Source: Chromatiales bacterium USCg_Taylor | GTDB lineage: Bacteria; Pseudomonadota; Gammaproteobacteria; JACCXJ01 | Direction: 5' to 3' | Assembly (NCBI GenBank): GCA_002007425.1 | Contig: MUGK01000001.1 | Location: forward strand, 1-43,901 | Length of the DNA: 43,901 bases | Shown: piece by piece, positions 34,791 to 42,886 of the stretch | Position numbering within the stretch: the first letter of the stretch is position 1 | Layout: each line of letters starts with the position of its first letter | The notes under the pieces: generated by a model | Seen by the model: the letters and a program-made list of their open reading frames with translations, nothing else | Databases searched by the model: none | What the model was told of the DNA's origin: nothing | Program-made: the position numbers and the translations under genes

Positions 34791-35911
34791 GACTGTGGCT
34801 CCCCGGTCGGTTTGACCGCTTTGCCGGGGGTAAGGTTAAAGGGAAGCTCGGTGATCACCAGTTCGCCGCCTTTCAATCCCTCCCCGATGACGGCCAGGTC
34901 TTCGACCTGCCGCAAGACCTGGACCGGTCGCAGCCTCGCCTTTGCATCGTCCACGACATAGACATAAGAGCCTTTTTGTCCCGGTCGGACCGCGCTTGCA
35001 GGCACGACCACGGCGTCGGGCTCGATTTTCAGGATGAGTTGCGCAAGGATAAACTCTCCCGGCCACAATGCCTGGTCCCGGTTCGGGACCCGTGCTTTCA
35101 AGAGCACGGTACCGGTCTCGGGGTTCACCGTGTTATCGATGAAGACGACCTTGCCTTCGGCCACACCGACACGGCCCTGTTCACGGTAGATCGCAACGCG
35201 CATGTCACCCGATTCGGCCTGGCGCCGGACCTCCTCGAGATAGTGCTGGGGGATATTGAAGGCGACCTGCACCGGTTTGATACCCATGATCACGACCAGC
35301 GGCGTCGCCCCGGCGGTATTGACCAGGTTCCCTTCCTTGACCGCAAGGCTACCCGTTCGGCCGGTGATCGGGGCGCGAATCTCGCTGTAGCCAAGTTCCA
35401 CCCGAACCATCTCCACCTGGGCGCGATCGGCCTTCACGGTGGCAGCGAGACCTTCCATAGAGGCGAGCGCTTGCTCGTACTCCTGGCGTGTGATGTATTC
35501 ACGTTCTGCGAGCGGTTTGAGACGTTCCCGCTGCGCCCGTGCTTCCAGCAACTGCGCCTCATCGCGGGCCAGGGTGGCCTGTGCCTGATCGAGGGTAGCC
35601 CGCGCGGCCCGGTCATCGATACGAAACAACAGTTGACCTTTTCTTACATCCTCGCCTTCGCGAAACAATACCTCCTCGAGCACCCCATTCATCTGGGGGC
35701 GCACCTCGACCCTGTGCTCCGGCTCGACGCTCCCTACCGCCTCGGCGATGACCGGCATCGGCTGCACCTTCGCGGCGACGGTCTTGACCGCGATTACTTC
35801 CTCGGGGGCGGCCTTATCGGCTACGGCGCCAACCGTCGTATCGTTACCCAGCCGGAGATAAAGGCCGATAGCGACGACGAGCAACACCCCTATCAGCAGG
35901 ATCCTTGTCAT
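34787..35911 (-). CDS. Membrane fusion protein of the RND pump
   Basis: The start is placed at the ATG at 35911 (MTRILLIGVLLVVAIGLYL), which overlaps the TolC-like gene's stop as ATGA, instead of 35995; this gives 374 residues. One N-terminal helix is followed by the lipoyl-like half motif (VGSVEPEHRVEVRPQMNGVL), the alpha-hairpin coiled coil (QAQATLARDEAQLLEARAQR), the second lipoyl half (ELGYSEIRAPITGRTG) and the beta-barrel and membrane-proximal domains. The adaptor bridges the RND permease and the outer-membrane channel. No lipobox is visible, so it is anchored by the helix. Confidence 0.9.
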   Translation of the reverse strand: MTRILLIGVLLVVAIGLYLRLGNDTTVGAVADKAAPEEVIAVKTVAAKVQPMPVIAEAVGSVEPEHRVEVRPQMNGVLEEVLFREGEDVRKGQLLFRIDDRAARATLDQAQATLARDEAQLLEARAQRERLKPLAEREYITRQEYEQALASMEGLAATVKADRAQVEMVRVELGYSEIRAPITGRTGSLAVKEGNLVNTAGATPLVVIMGIKPVQVAFNIPQHYLEEVRRQAESGDMRVAIYREQGRVGVAEGKVVFIDNTVNPETGTVLLKARVPNRDQALWPGEFILAQLILKIEPDAVVVPASAVRPGQKGSYVYVVDDAKARLRPVQVLRQVEDLAVIGEGLKGGELVITELPFNLTPGKAVKPTGEPQS

Positions 35912-37386
35912 GACGAAAGTGACGGTAGCAAGGCGCCGCGCGCGTGCGTCAGACGCGCGAGGGCGGTGTACCAGTCGAACTGCGATTGTATCCATTGAAC
36001 TTGCGCGTTTGCCTCGTCCGACTGGGCGGTGAGCAGATCGAGCAGGCTGCCGACTCCCGACCGATAACGCGCCAGTGCCACCGCGCTCGACTGGTCAGCA
36101 CTTCTCAATACGCCGGAGCTGGTATCGATTCCGGTCATGGCGGTGTTCAGATCGTAGTAGGCCTGCCAGACCTCCAGCGAGCTCTGGCGATGCAGTCCAT
36201 CTCGCGCCGCTTCGGCTTGCTCCGTTTCAGCCTCCGCGAGGCGCACGCTATAGGTATCGCGAAAGCCGGTGAAGAGCGGGATCCGCAGGTTGACGGCGAT
36301 GCTGTAGCTGTTCGAGGTTACCCGCTCCTCGTCGAGAAACCCCGTGCGGCCGCCATTGACGGCGAGCTCGAGCGTCGGTAGTCCCGCCGCCTTTGCTGTC
36401 TGCACCCCGGCGCGAGCGGCACGCACCTGGGCCTCGGCCGCCACGAGATCGGGCCTCATCGATTTGGCCTGATCGAGGATGAGATCCAGCGATTCGGCGA
36501 CTCTTGCAAGCGGCGGTTGAACGGGCCAGGGCAGCAGGTTCACCCGCGTACTGACCGGCATCCCCAGCGCTACTGCAAGCTGGCCCCGTGCCTTGGAAAG
36601 CTCCCCTTCGGCGCGCTGCACGGTCAGGCGCGCCTGACCCACGGCGGTCTCGGCGCGGTAGACATCACCGATGGTGGCCAAACCCGCTTGGCGCCGAATA
36701 TTTGCCGCACTCAGGCTGGCTTGCGCGCTCTTCAATGCCTCTTCGTTGGCCGACACGAGCCGCTCCACGCCCAGCACCTGGTAGTAGGTCTGCTCGACCA
36801 GCAGCACCACATCCTGCAACACGCGATTCTGTTGGAGATTGGACGCCAGCAACCGGTAGCGAGCGGCTTCCACCTCTCCTTCGCGGGCACCGAAGTCGAA
36901 GAGGACATAGGCCAGGCTCACCGAAGGGCCATAGCGTGTCTGCTCGGGAACGGACGCGCCGGCGCTGGAGAGCGACCTGCTATGTGTGAGGTTGGCGAGC
37001 CCGTCGAGTTGCGGCCAGTACAGCGAGCGCGCGATCCCGAGCTCCGCGGCTTGAGCGCGTGCCACGGCCCACGCCTCTCGGGTCTCCGGGTTATTCATAA
37101 GGGCGAGGTCGGTGATCTGGGCGAGGGAGAGAGGGCCTGAGATCTCCGCGCCACTGCCATGCCTGGGCTCAGGTACCTTCGGAAGCGGCTCGCGGGCCTG
37201 CCAGGGGACCTCGGGTGCCGATGAGGTCTCGGTCTCGGTGTCGAACGGATCGGTAACACGCAGGTGGTCAAAGAAACCTCCCGCCATTGCCGGCCCCATG
37301 GCCCCCAACATGACATACGGCACGGCAAGCCTGAGGAGCGCGAGTAAGCGCGGCCGCCTCAAGCTGCTTACGGTCCGGCTCGTCAT
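35908..37386 (-). CDS. TolC-family outer-membrane efflux protein
   Basis: The product has 492 residues with a signal peptide (LLALLRLAVPYVMLGAMGPAMAG). Two OEP repeats are visible: LAQITDLALMNNPETREAW, then ARSLYWPQLDGLANL and VSLAYVLFDFG in the first, and RAARAGVQTAKAAGLPTLEL, LRIPLFTGFRD and ALARYRSGVGSLLDLLTAQ in the second. These alternate long helices and barrel strands as in TolC. There is no lipobox, unlike OprM-type lipoproteins. It starts seven bases after the sensor kinase stop and overlaps the fusion protein gene, so it is second-tier in the same operon as the regulators. Confidence 0.9.
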   Translation of the reverse strand: MTSRTVSSLRRPRLLALLRLAVPYVMLGAMGPAMAGGFFDHLRVTDPFDTETETSSAPEVPWQAREPLPKVPEPRHGSGAEISGPLSLAQITDLALMNNPETREAWAVARAQAAELGIARSLYWPQLDGLANLTHSRSLSSAGASVPEQTRYGPSVSLAYVLFDFGAREGEVEAARYRLLASNLQQNRVLQDVVLLVEQTYYQVLGVERLVSANEEALKSAQASLSAANIRRQAGLATIGDVYRAETAVGQARLTVQRAEGELSKARGQLAVALGMPVSTRVNLLPWPVQPPLARVAESLDLILDQAKSMRPDLVAAEAQVRAARAGVQTAKAAGLPTLELAVNGGRTGFLDEERVTSNSYSIAVNLRIPLFTGFRDTYSVRLAEAETEQAEAARDGLHRQSSLEVWQAYYDLNTAMTGIDTSSGVLRSADQSSAVALARYRSGVGSLLDLLTAQSDEANAQVQWIQSQFDWYTALARLTHARGALLPSLSS

Positions 37387-37392
37387 CGATTC

Positions 37393-38721
37393 TTACCGGT
37401 GCTCAAGACCCGAGTGGCTCGAACCACGCGGGAGGGTAAGGAGCGCTTCAAGCCCGCCGCCATGGGCGTTGTTCAAGGCGAGCTCTCCCCCGTGCAGATG
37501 GGCGATGTTGCGGGCGATGGCGAGGCCTAGACCGGTTCCTCCGCTTTCCCGACTGCGCGATGACTCGAGGCGATAGAAGGGCTCGAACACCCGCTCGAGC
37601 TCGGCTTTCGGTATCCCCGGTCCAGCATCGAGGACGCGGATCTGAAGCCGCCTGCCGTCGTCGTCCACCATCACCGCGGCGCGCTGGCCGTACTTGACCG
37701 CGTTGTCCACCAGGTTGCCGATGCAGCGCTTCAAGGCCAGGGGTTTGCCGCTATAAGGCTCCACTACGCGGCCTCCGACCGCCACGCATTGCCCCATCTC
37801 TTCCGCATCCGCTTGGATGCTTTCAATGAGTGCCATGATGTCCACCGGTTGGAAAACCTCGCGGTCGCTCATGCCGCGAGCGAAATCCAGGGTCGCGTTG
37901 ACCATGGTTTCCATCAGTTCCAGGTCGGCCGCGAATTTGGCCTTCAGCTCCGCGTCTTTCAGCATCTCGGCGCGCAGCCGCAGGCGGGTGACCGGGGTCT
38001 TGAGATCGTGAGACATCGCCGAGAAGATCCGCACGCGGTCCTGCAGCAGGCGCACAAGCTGCGATTGCATGTGGTTGAAGGCCGAGGCCACGTGTCGCAC
38101 CTCCGAAGGCCCGTTCTCCTTCAGGGGCGGGCGGTTGATGTCGCGTCCCAGATCTTCAGCGGCTTGCGCAAGGACAGACAGCGGGCGCGTCACCCAGCGC
38201 ACCGCCACCAACGCCGCGATGACGATCGCCCCCGCCAGTGCCGGCCAGGTCCAGAACAGGCGATCGGGCGAGCTGGTCCAACCACGACGATAGCCGAGCG
38301 TCACCCAATGACCGTCCGTCAAGCGCGCCTGCACGAGGTAAGATGTGCCGGTCGCGCCCTGATCGGCCAAGACGACCTTGAGGGCGCGACTGCCGAGCGC
38401 TCGGCGCACCCAGTCTTCAAATGTCGCCAGCGCCGGGTGTTGTTGTCTGCCGGCCCCGGTGCGCTGTGCTGCCGCCGGATCGAGCGAAGCAAACCACCGG
38501 CGGGTGTTGAGGATGGCGACGACTTTCCCGCGCTCGGCGGGCGCCAGCGTGTCGAGGAGACTCACGGTATCGGCGATCCGCTGGGCCGCCTGGGCCGCGT
38601 CGGTTTGCGCAAAGACCCTGTCCACCTCCCAGGCATGGATCGCCGCGCCTACCCCTCCCGCCACCAGGAGGCCCAGCACCTGGATCAGGATCATCCTGCC
38701 GAACAGAGACTTGGGAAGCAC
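37393..38721 (-). CDS. EnvZ-like sensor histidine kinase
   Basis: The product has 442 residues from a GTG that overlaps the regulator's stop (TAGTG). First helix at about 10-28 (MILIQVLGLLVAGGVGAAI), periplasmic sensor domain of about 120 residues, second helix (LFWTWPALAGAIVIAALVAV), HAMP (VRWVTRPLSVLAQAAEDL), acceptor histidine in FSAMSHDLKTPVTRLRLRAE. ATP-binding boxes: LVDNAVKYG, VLDAGPGIP, FEPFYRLESSRS and GGTGLGLAIA. It should autophosphorylate and pass phosphate to the OmpR-like regulator encoded just upstream, controlling the efflux genes downstream. The signal is unknown. Confidence 0.92.
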   Translation of the reverse strand: MLPKSLFGRMILIQVLGLLVAGGVGAAIHAWEVDRVFAQTDAAQAAQRIADTVSLLDTLAPAERGKVVAILNTRRWFASLDPAAAQRTGAGRQQHPALATFEDWVRRALGSRALKVVLADQGATGTSYLVQARLTDGHWVTLGYRRGWTSSPDRLFWTWPALAGAIVIAALVAVRWVTRPLSVLAQAAEDLGRDINRPPLKENGPSEVRHVASAFNHMQSQLVRLLQDRVRIFSAMSHDLKTPVTRLRLRAEMLKDAELKAKFAADLELMETMVNATLDFARGMSDREVFQPVDIMALIESIQADAEEMGQCVAVGGRVVEPYSGKPLALKRCIGNLVDNAVKYGQRAAVMVDDDGRRLQIRVLDAGPGIPKAELERVFEPFYRLESSRSRESGGTGLGLAIARNIAHLHGGELALNNAHGGGLEALLTLPRGSSHSGLEHR

Positions 38722-39457
38722 TATCTCACTACTTCCACTCTAGCGCAGAGCACGTATCCCTCCCCGCGCACGGTCTGGATGATGGCAGGCTCCCGCGGGT
38801 CGTCGCGGAGCCGCTGGCGCAGGCGGCTCACCTGGGCGTCTATGCCGCGTTCGAAGGGATCGGTTTCTCGCCCCTTCGTCAGCTCCATAATCTGGTCGCG
38901 ACTCAAAACTCGGTTGGAGTGATTGAGCAGTATCCGCAGCAACCGGTATTCGGCGCCGCCTAGCGGAACGACGACGCCGTCGGCGGAGGTCAACTGGCGC
39001 AGGACGGGATCCAGCGTCCAACCGGCGAACCGGATCAATCGTGCGTCTTCCGGCTGTAGGTTGCGGGGCAGGCTTCGGGACCGGCGCAGTACGCTCTTCA
39101 CGCGCGCCAGCAGCTCACGCGGATTGAAGGGCTTGGGCAAGTAATCGTCGGCGCCCATTTCCAGACCGATGATGCGGTCTATCTCCTCGCCACGCGCGGT
39201 TAACATGATCACCGGCGTGTCCATCCGTGCTCGGATCTCGCGACACAGCGCGAGCCCATCCTCGCCGGGCAACATGAGGTCGAGCACGACGAGGTCCACG
39301 CGGCTCGATTCAAGGGCTGCCCACATCGCTTTTCCGTTGGGCACCGCATTGGCACGATAACCGTTCTGCTCCAGATAATGCACAAGAGCGTCCGGATCTC
39401 GCGATCATCGTCAACGACGAGAACGCTGTCTTTGGTCACGGTGTTTTTATATCGCAT
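38721..39457 (-). pseudogene. OmpR-type response regulator, frameshifted near its N-terminus
   Basis: ATG at 39457 gives MRYKNTVTKDSVLVVDDDREI, a normal receiver start, then the frame is lost. One base is missing next to 39386: CTCTTGTG in place of CTCCTTGTG, which would read RTLLVHYLEQNGYRANAVPN. The rest (ORF 38721..39383) has the phospho-acceptor in LVVLDLMLPGEDG, TAR and the KPF lysine. It also has a complete winged-helix domain (LGGAEYRLLRILLNHSN, DQIMELTKGRETDPFERGID, QTVRGEGYVL). Restored length is about 245 residues. A protein starting at 39383 would lack the acidic pocket and could not be phosphorylated normally. It leads the five-gene regulator/kinase/efflux operon. Confidence 0.85.
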
Positions 39458-39515
39458 GGCAGGGTGGTATGCGAGTGCTGTTTGTAACTTAGTGTGAGCC
39501 CGACGGGGTTTGTCA

Positions 39516-39540
39516 CCTCACGTTACAAAAAAACGTGAGG
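39516..39540. promoter_or_regulatory. Inverted repeat upstream of the response regulator gene
   Basis: CCTCACGTT and AACGTGAGG form a perfect 9-bp inverted repeat around ACAAAAA. A related half, TTTGTAAC-TTAGT-GTGAG, lies at 39481-39497, so TTTGTAAC/GTGAG elements recur in both orientations. They sit 24-83 bases before the regulator's ATG, where an autoregulatory operator for the operon would be expected. It could alternatively be the terminal structure of the inserted module, since repeat B begins 13 bases further on. Confidence 0.4.
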
Positions 39541-39553
39541 CATTAGGGCCGCG

Positions 39554-39693
39554 ATACCGCGTCAGCGTCCGCCAGATCCTGCGATGGAATCGGATAAACC
39601 AACAAAAGGTGTTACTTCCGGGGACGGTTTTGTTGATTTATCCGCATCGAAGCTCGGCATAAGCCGCTTGCGGCCGAGGCCTCCATTCCGTTT
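39554..39693 (+). repeat. Direct repeat B: second copy of the mltD 3' end plus spacer (right border)
   Basis: Gap-free counterpart of 23819-23958 at a distance of 15,735 bases. It encodes RVSVRQILRWNRINQQKVLL as in mltD but has no upstream gene attached. Its end overlaps the TAA of the membrane gene at 39692. The junction mltD-spacer-membrane gene seen here is therefore probably the ancestral chromosome order before the accessory DNA arrived. Confidence 0.9.
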
Positions 39694-42106
39694 ACAGCCG
39701 CAAGGTGGCCGCGAGTACGTACAGTAGTGCCGCCAAATAAACCACCGCGCTCAGCCCGAGATCAATAGAGATCACCATGGCCAGCACCGCGCCCAACACC
39801 GAGGCACAGCCGTTGATGCCCCAAGCCCAGGGAATCAAGAGCGGCGCGCGCTCGGAGATAGTCTGCAAGGCGGCCGGGTAAGGCCGGCCCATAAAATACG
39901 CCAGGGGCGCGATGACCATGAGCGTGATCGCGATCTTCGCCGCATCGTTCCAGGCGAGCGTGGCCGCAAAGAGCATCGGCAACATGGCTTGGTAGATCAA
40001 GGTAATTACGACGATCGCGGTGACGGCGCGCTTTACGGCCGCTTGCGGCGTGGCATGGCGCGCTAAGGTCATGCTCCCAGCCCCGGCGAAGACCAGGAAT
40101 CCCGTCAGCACCACCGACATCGCGTACAGCGGATGAGACAAGTAAAGCACGAAGCGTTGGAAGAATCCCACTTCGATAAGCATGAAGCCGAGCCCGACGG
40201 CAAAAAAATAGCACGCCGACTTGACCTTTAATGCCCTTGGGCCCGAAGGCCCGCGCCGGTTAATGAAACGCAGGGGGAGCAGTATTAATAGCACGCTTAA
40301 GACCAGCGCCTGAATCAGTGTGGCCAGCAACATGAGGTAACCGAGGTCCAGGAGCGCGTAGCCCCCCGCGCCCCGCGACGCGAAAGCCTCCTTGAGGACG
40401 GGCCACTTGAACCACTGAAAGAAATACGGCCGATCATCGGTTGCGGGTTTGATATCGAACTTGTAACGATCAGCAAAGACGTCTGCATCGTCTCCAAGTA
40501 ACGCCTCGGCCGCGGTGAAAAAATACGGTTCTGGGAGCAGGTTATAGCGGTTCGCCTCGTGCGCTTTCATTCCCGGAAGGTAGGCCAGATCGAAGGAGCG
40601 CGTGCGGCAAAACTCGCGCAGCTCACGCAAGTCAGCCTGGCGAAACTTCCCGTTCTTGACGAGCAAGGTCGAGGTTCTCCAACCCCGGAGCCACGCAAGC
40701 TGGCGCGCCGGGTGCTCGACGCCCTCGGCGCGCAAAGCCGCAACGGCCGTGGCAAAGAGCTTGAGCTCATCGCGGGGCGGCACCTTCACCCAGCGGGTCA
40801 CGGCCAGCAGCCCGTCGGGGGCGAGATTTCTAAGCGTTTGGCGAAACGCCTCGACGGTATAGAGATAGCTCTCATTGAGCGCGTAGAGACCCGACGCGGA
40901 GGTATTGAATGCCTCCAGCAACGCGATCTGGATGATATCGAATGACTCCGCGGCGGTGGCGATATACCCCCGCGCTTCCGCGACGTGGATGTGGACGGGA
41001 TCGCGCGCATACAGCGCCCCGGTGTAGTCACGGTAGTGGTCGCGCACCAAGCCGATGACCTGCGAATTCTGCTCGACCGCGTCAATTCGGCGGGCCCGAT
41101 GGTAAAGCGCTTGCAGCACCTCCATGCCGCCGCCCGCCCCCAAGATCAAGACCCGCGGGTTCTTGAGCAACCGGTAGGGCGCGGCGCTCGGCATATAGGC
41201 CAGGAAAGCAAGCGGCCTCAAGTCACCGTCGAAGCGCGTGATCGCCGTCATGGCGTCAGCGTCCGTGAACAGGGCGAGTTGCTCGGGCGGAAGCGCCGGG
41301 GTGTTAAGGCTCAGTCCCGGCGCAATACGAAACGGGACTTTCGGGCTTTCAAGCACCTGTAGTAAGCCCAGCGGCCCCGAGCGTTCAGTCACGATGCGGG
41401 TCCCGACGACCTTCAAGGCCTGTTGCAAACCCTTGTATTCCTGCGGCCGCAACTCCGCCCAGGGTTGCGACAGGGCGAGGGGCGCCAGCAGTGCGCAGAG
41501 CGCCAGGTATGCGCTCACGCTGCGCGGCCGGCATCCCAGAGTCGACCACGCCAGGGCCGCTGCGATTAGAGCGACGCATCCCAAGAGCTTCAAGGTCGCG
41601 CCCGGCGATAAAGCATGCAATACCAGCACGACTCCCAAGGCCCCGAGGCCGGCCCCAAAGAGATCCACGGCGTAGACGCGATGCAGGTGGCGTTTATGAC
41701 GCACGATCGCGATCGCGATGCAATTCGATGCAAAAAAGAAGGGTAAGGACAGCAACAAATACATGGTCGCCATTCGCACGACCTGTTGCCCTTCCCAAAG
41801 CATCTGCGCGGGGTTGACGAGCAGCGTCTGGGCAGCCAAAAAACAGCCGACGGAGCTGATGCCGAAGAGGACCGCGTTGATGACGTAGGCAAGCTCCGGC
41901 GCCCGCTCGATAAGACGCGACGCGAGCAAAATAAAGGTCCCGCTCACACCATACCCGAGGAGCGCCAGGCTCATCACCATGTACGCGAGATGATGCCAGG
42001 AGACGATGGAGAGGAGTCGTATCGATAGGACCTGGTAAGCTAAGGATGCTCCCGAGATCAGGAACACGGTAAACAGGAATCCGCGCGACGGTTGGTTCTC
42101 GTCCAT
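39692..42106 (-). CDS. Large membrane protein with a spermidine-synthase-like (SAM-type) domain
   Basis: The product has 804 residues. Order: about six N-terminal helices (FLFTVFLISGASLAYQVLSI ... LKLLGCVALIAAALAW), and a soluble central domain of about 350 residues with a nucleotide-binding glycine loop (PRVLILGAGGGMEVLQAL), an acidic strand end (RRIDAVEQNSQV) and a motif region like polyamine aminopropyltransferases (FDIIQIALLEAFNTSASGLY). A second set of about six helices follows (YLMLLATLIQALVLSVLLIL ... SAVVYLAALLYVLAATL). Membrane-fused spermidine-synthase-like proteins are widespread, but their reaction is not established. The canonical aspartate pair of true spermidine synthases is not obvious. 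Fragments of this gene occur at 30592-30813 and 31545-31620. Confidence 0.75.
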   Translation of the reverse strand: MDENQPSRGFLFTVFLISGASLAYQVLSIRLLSIVSWHHLAYMVMSLALLGYGVSGTFILLASRLIERAPELAYVINAVLFGISSVGCFLAAQTLLVNPAQMLWEGQQVVRMATMYLLLSLPFFFASNCIAIAIVRHKRHLHRVYAVDLFGAGLGALGVVLVLHALSPGATLKLLGCVALIAAALAWSTLGCRPRSVSAYLALCALLAPLALSQPWAELRPQEYKGLQQALKVVGTRIVTERSGPLGLLQVLESPKVPFRIAPGLSLNTPALPPEQLALFTDADAMTAITRFDGDLRPLAFLAYMPSAAPYRLLKNPRVLILGAGGGMEVLQALYHRARRIDAVEQNSQVIGLVRDHYRDYTGALYARDPVHIHVAEARGYIATAAESFDIIQIALLEAFNTSASGLYALNESYLYTVEAFRQTLRNLAPDGLLAVTRWVKVPPRDELKLFATAVAALRAEGVEHPARQLAWLRGWRTSTLLVKNGKFRQADLRELREFCRTRSFDLAYLPGMKAHEANRYNLLPEPYFFTAAEALLGDDADVFADRYKFDIKPATDDRPYFFQWFKWPVLKEAFASRGAGGYALLDLGYLMLLATLIQALVLSVLLILLPLRFINRRGPSGPRALKVKSACYFFAVGLGFMLIEVGFFQRFVLYLSHPLYAMSVVLTGFLVFAGAGSMTLARHATPQAAVKRAVTAIVVITLIYQAMLPMLFAATLAWNDAAKIAITLMVIAPLAYFMGRPYPAALQTISERAPLLIPWAWGINGCASVLGAVLAMVISIDLGLSAVVYLAALLYVLAATLRL

Positions 42107-42127
42107 CCCCGCGGCCCGCCGCAGAGC

Positions 42128-42886
42128 CTAGTGATCCCCGGTCAAGGGGACGAACCGCACCGGGAGGAGCTGGCGGGTGGTGACGCTGCCGTCGCCCGCC
42201 TTCTCCACCAACACCAAGTACTGGGTCAAAAACCCGCCGACCGGCATGACCAGCTTGCCGCCGGGCTCGAGCTGTCTGACCAGCGGCGGAGGTATATGAT
42301 CACCGGCTGCGGTGACCATGATCCCGTCAAAGGGGGCGTGTTCCTCCCACCCGAAGTAACCATCGCCGATGCGCGTGTGCACGTTGTGCTTGCCCAAGCG
42401 CCGCAGACGCTCGCGGGCCAGCTTCGCTAAGGGCTCGATGATCTCGATCGTGTAGACTTCCTTAACCAACTCCGCTAGCACCGCGGCCTGATAGCCCGAT
42501 CCTGTGCCGATCTCCAGCATCACGGCGGTGGATTTCACATCGAGGAGACCGGTCATTAAGGCGACGATGTAAGGTTGCGAGATCGTTTGACCGTAACCGA
42601 TCGGAAGGGGCTGGTTGAGGTAAGCATGCCCCTGATAGTCGTCGGGTACGAAGCGATGCCGCGGCACCTTGCGCATGATCTCGGCCACGGCGGGGTCGAG
42701 TGGCCCGACCATGCTAGCGGTCCAGCGAAACTCTTCCTCGATCGTATCGACCATCCGCAGCCGCGCCGGGCCATACTCATCCGGCTCGCCGGCGCCCACT
42801 CCGCGCGCCGCGATGAGAAGGATCCCGAGCGAGCATAGTGCGGCTCGCCTCAGGCGATACGCGCGCCGAGGAATAGTGCGACTCAC
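42128..42886 (-). CDS. pcm: Protein-L-isoaspartate O-methyltransferase with export signal
   Basis: The track's 316-residue frame starts inside endonuclease V. The GTG at 42886 overlaps that gene's stop as GTGA and gives 252 residues with a signal peptide (RLRRAALCSLGILLIAARGVGAG). The catalytic domain shows PRHRFVPDDYQGHAYLNQPL, GYGQTISQPYIVALMTGLL, LEIGTGSGYQAAVLAEL and DGIMVTAAGDHIP, all Pcm hallmarks. The enzyme methylates isoaspartyl residues in aged proteins with SAM so that they can be repaired. Cytosolic Pcm has no leader; this form would act in the periplasm or be membrane-tethered, where the SAM supply is uncertain. It ends 21 bases before the membrane gene on the same strand. Confidence 0.88.
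   Translation of the reverse strand: MSRTIPRRAYRLRRAALCSLGILLIAARGVGAGEPDEYGPARLRMVDTIEEEFRWTASMVGPLDPAVAEIMRKVPRHRFVPDDYQGHAYLNQPLPIGYGQTISQPYIVALMTGLLDVKSTAVMLEIGTGSGYQAAVLAELVKEVYTIEIIEPLAKLARERLRRLGKHNVHTRIGDGYFGWEEHAPFDGIMVTAAGDHIPPPLVRQLEPGGKLVMPVGGFLTQYLVLVEKAGDGSVTTRQLLPVRFVPLTGDH

Noticed and set aside
39516-39540. Intrinsic terminator
   Set aside because: The stem has an A-rich loop and no T run on either strand, and no gene ends next to it in the right orientation.
23819-39693. Integrase-type genomic island with att sites
   Set aside because: No integrase or tRNA gene is present and the repeat is a 140-bp coding stretch with mismatches, not a short identical att core.
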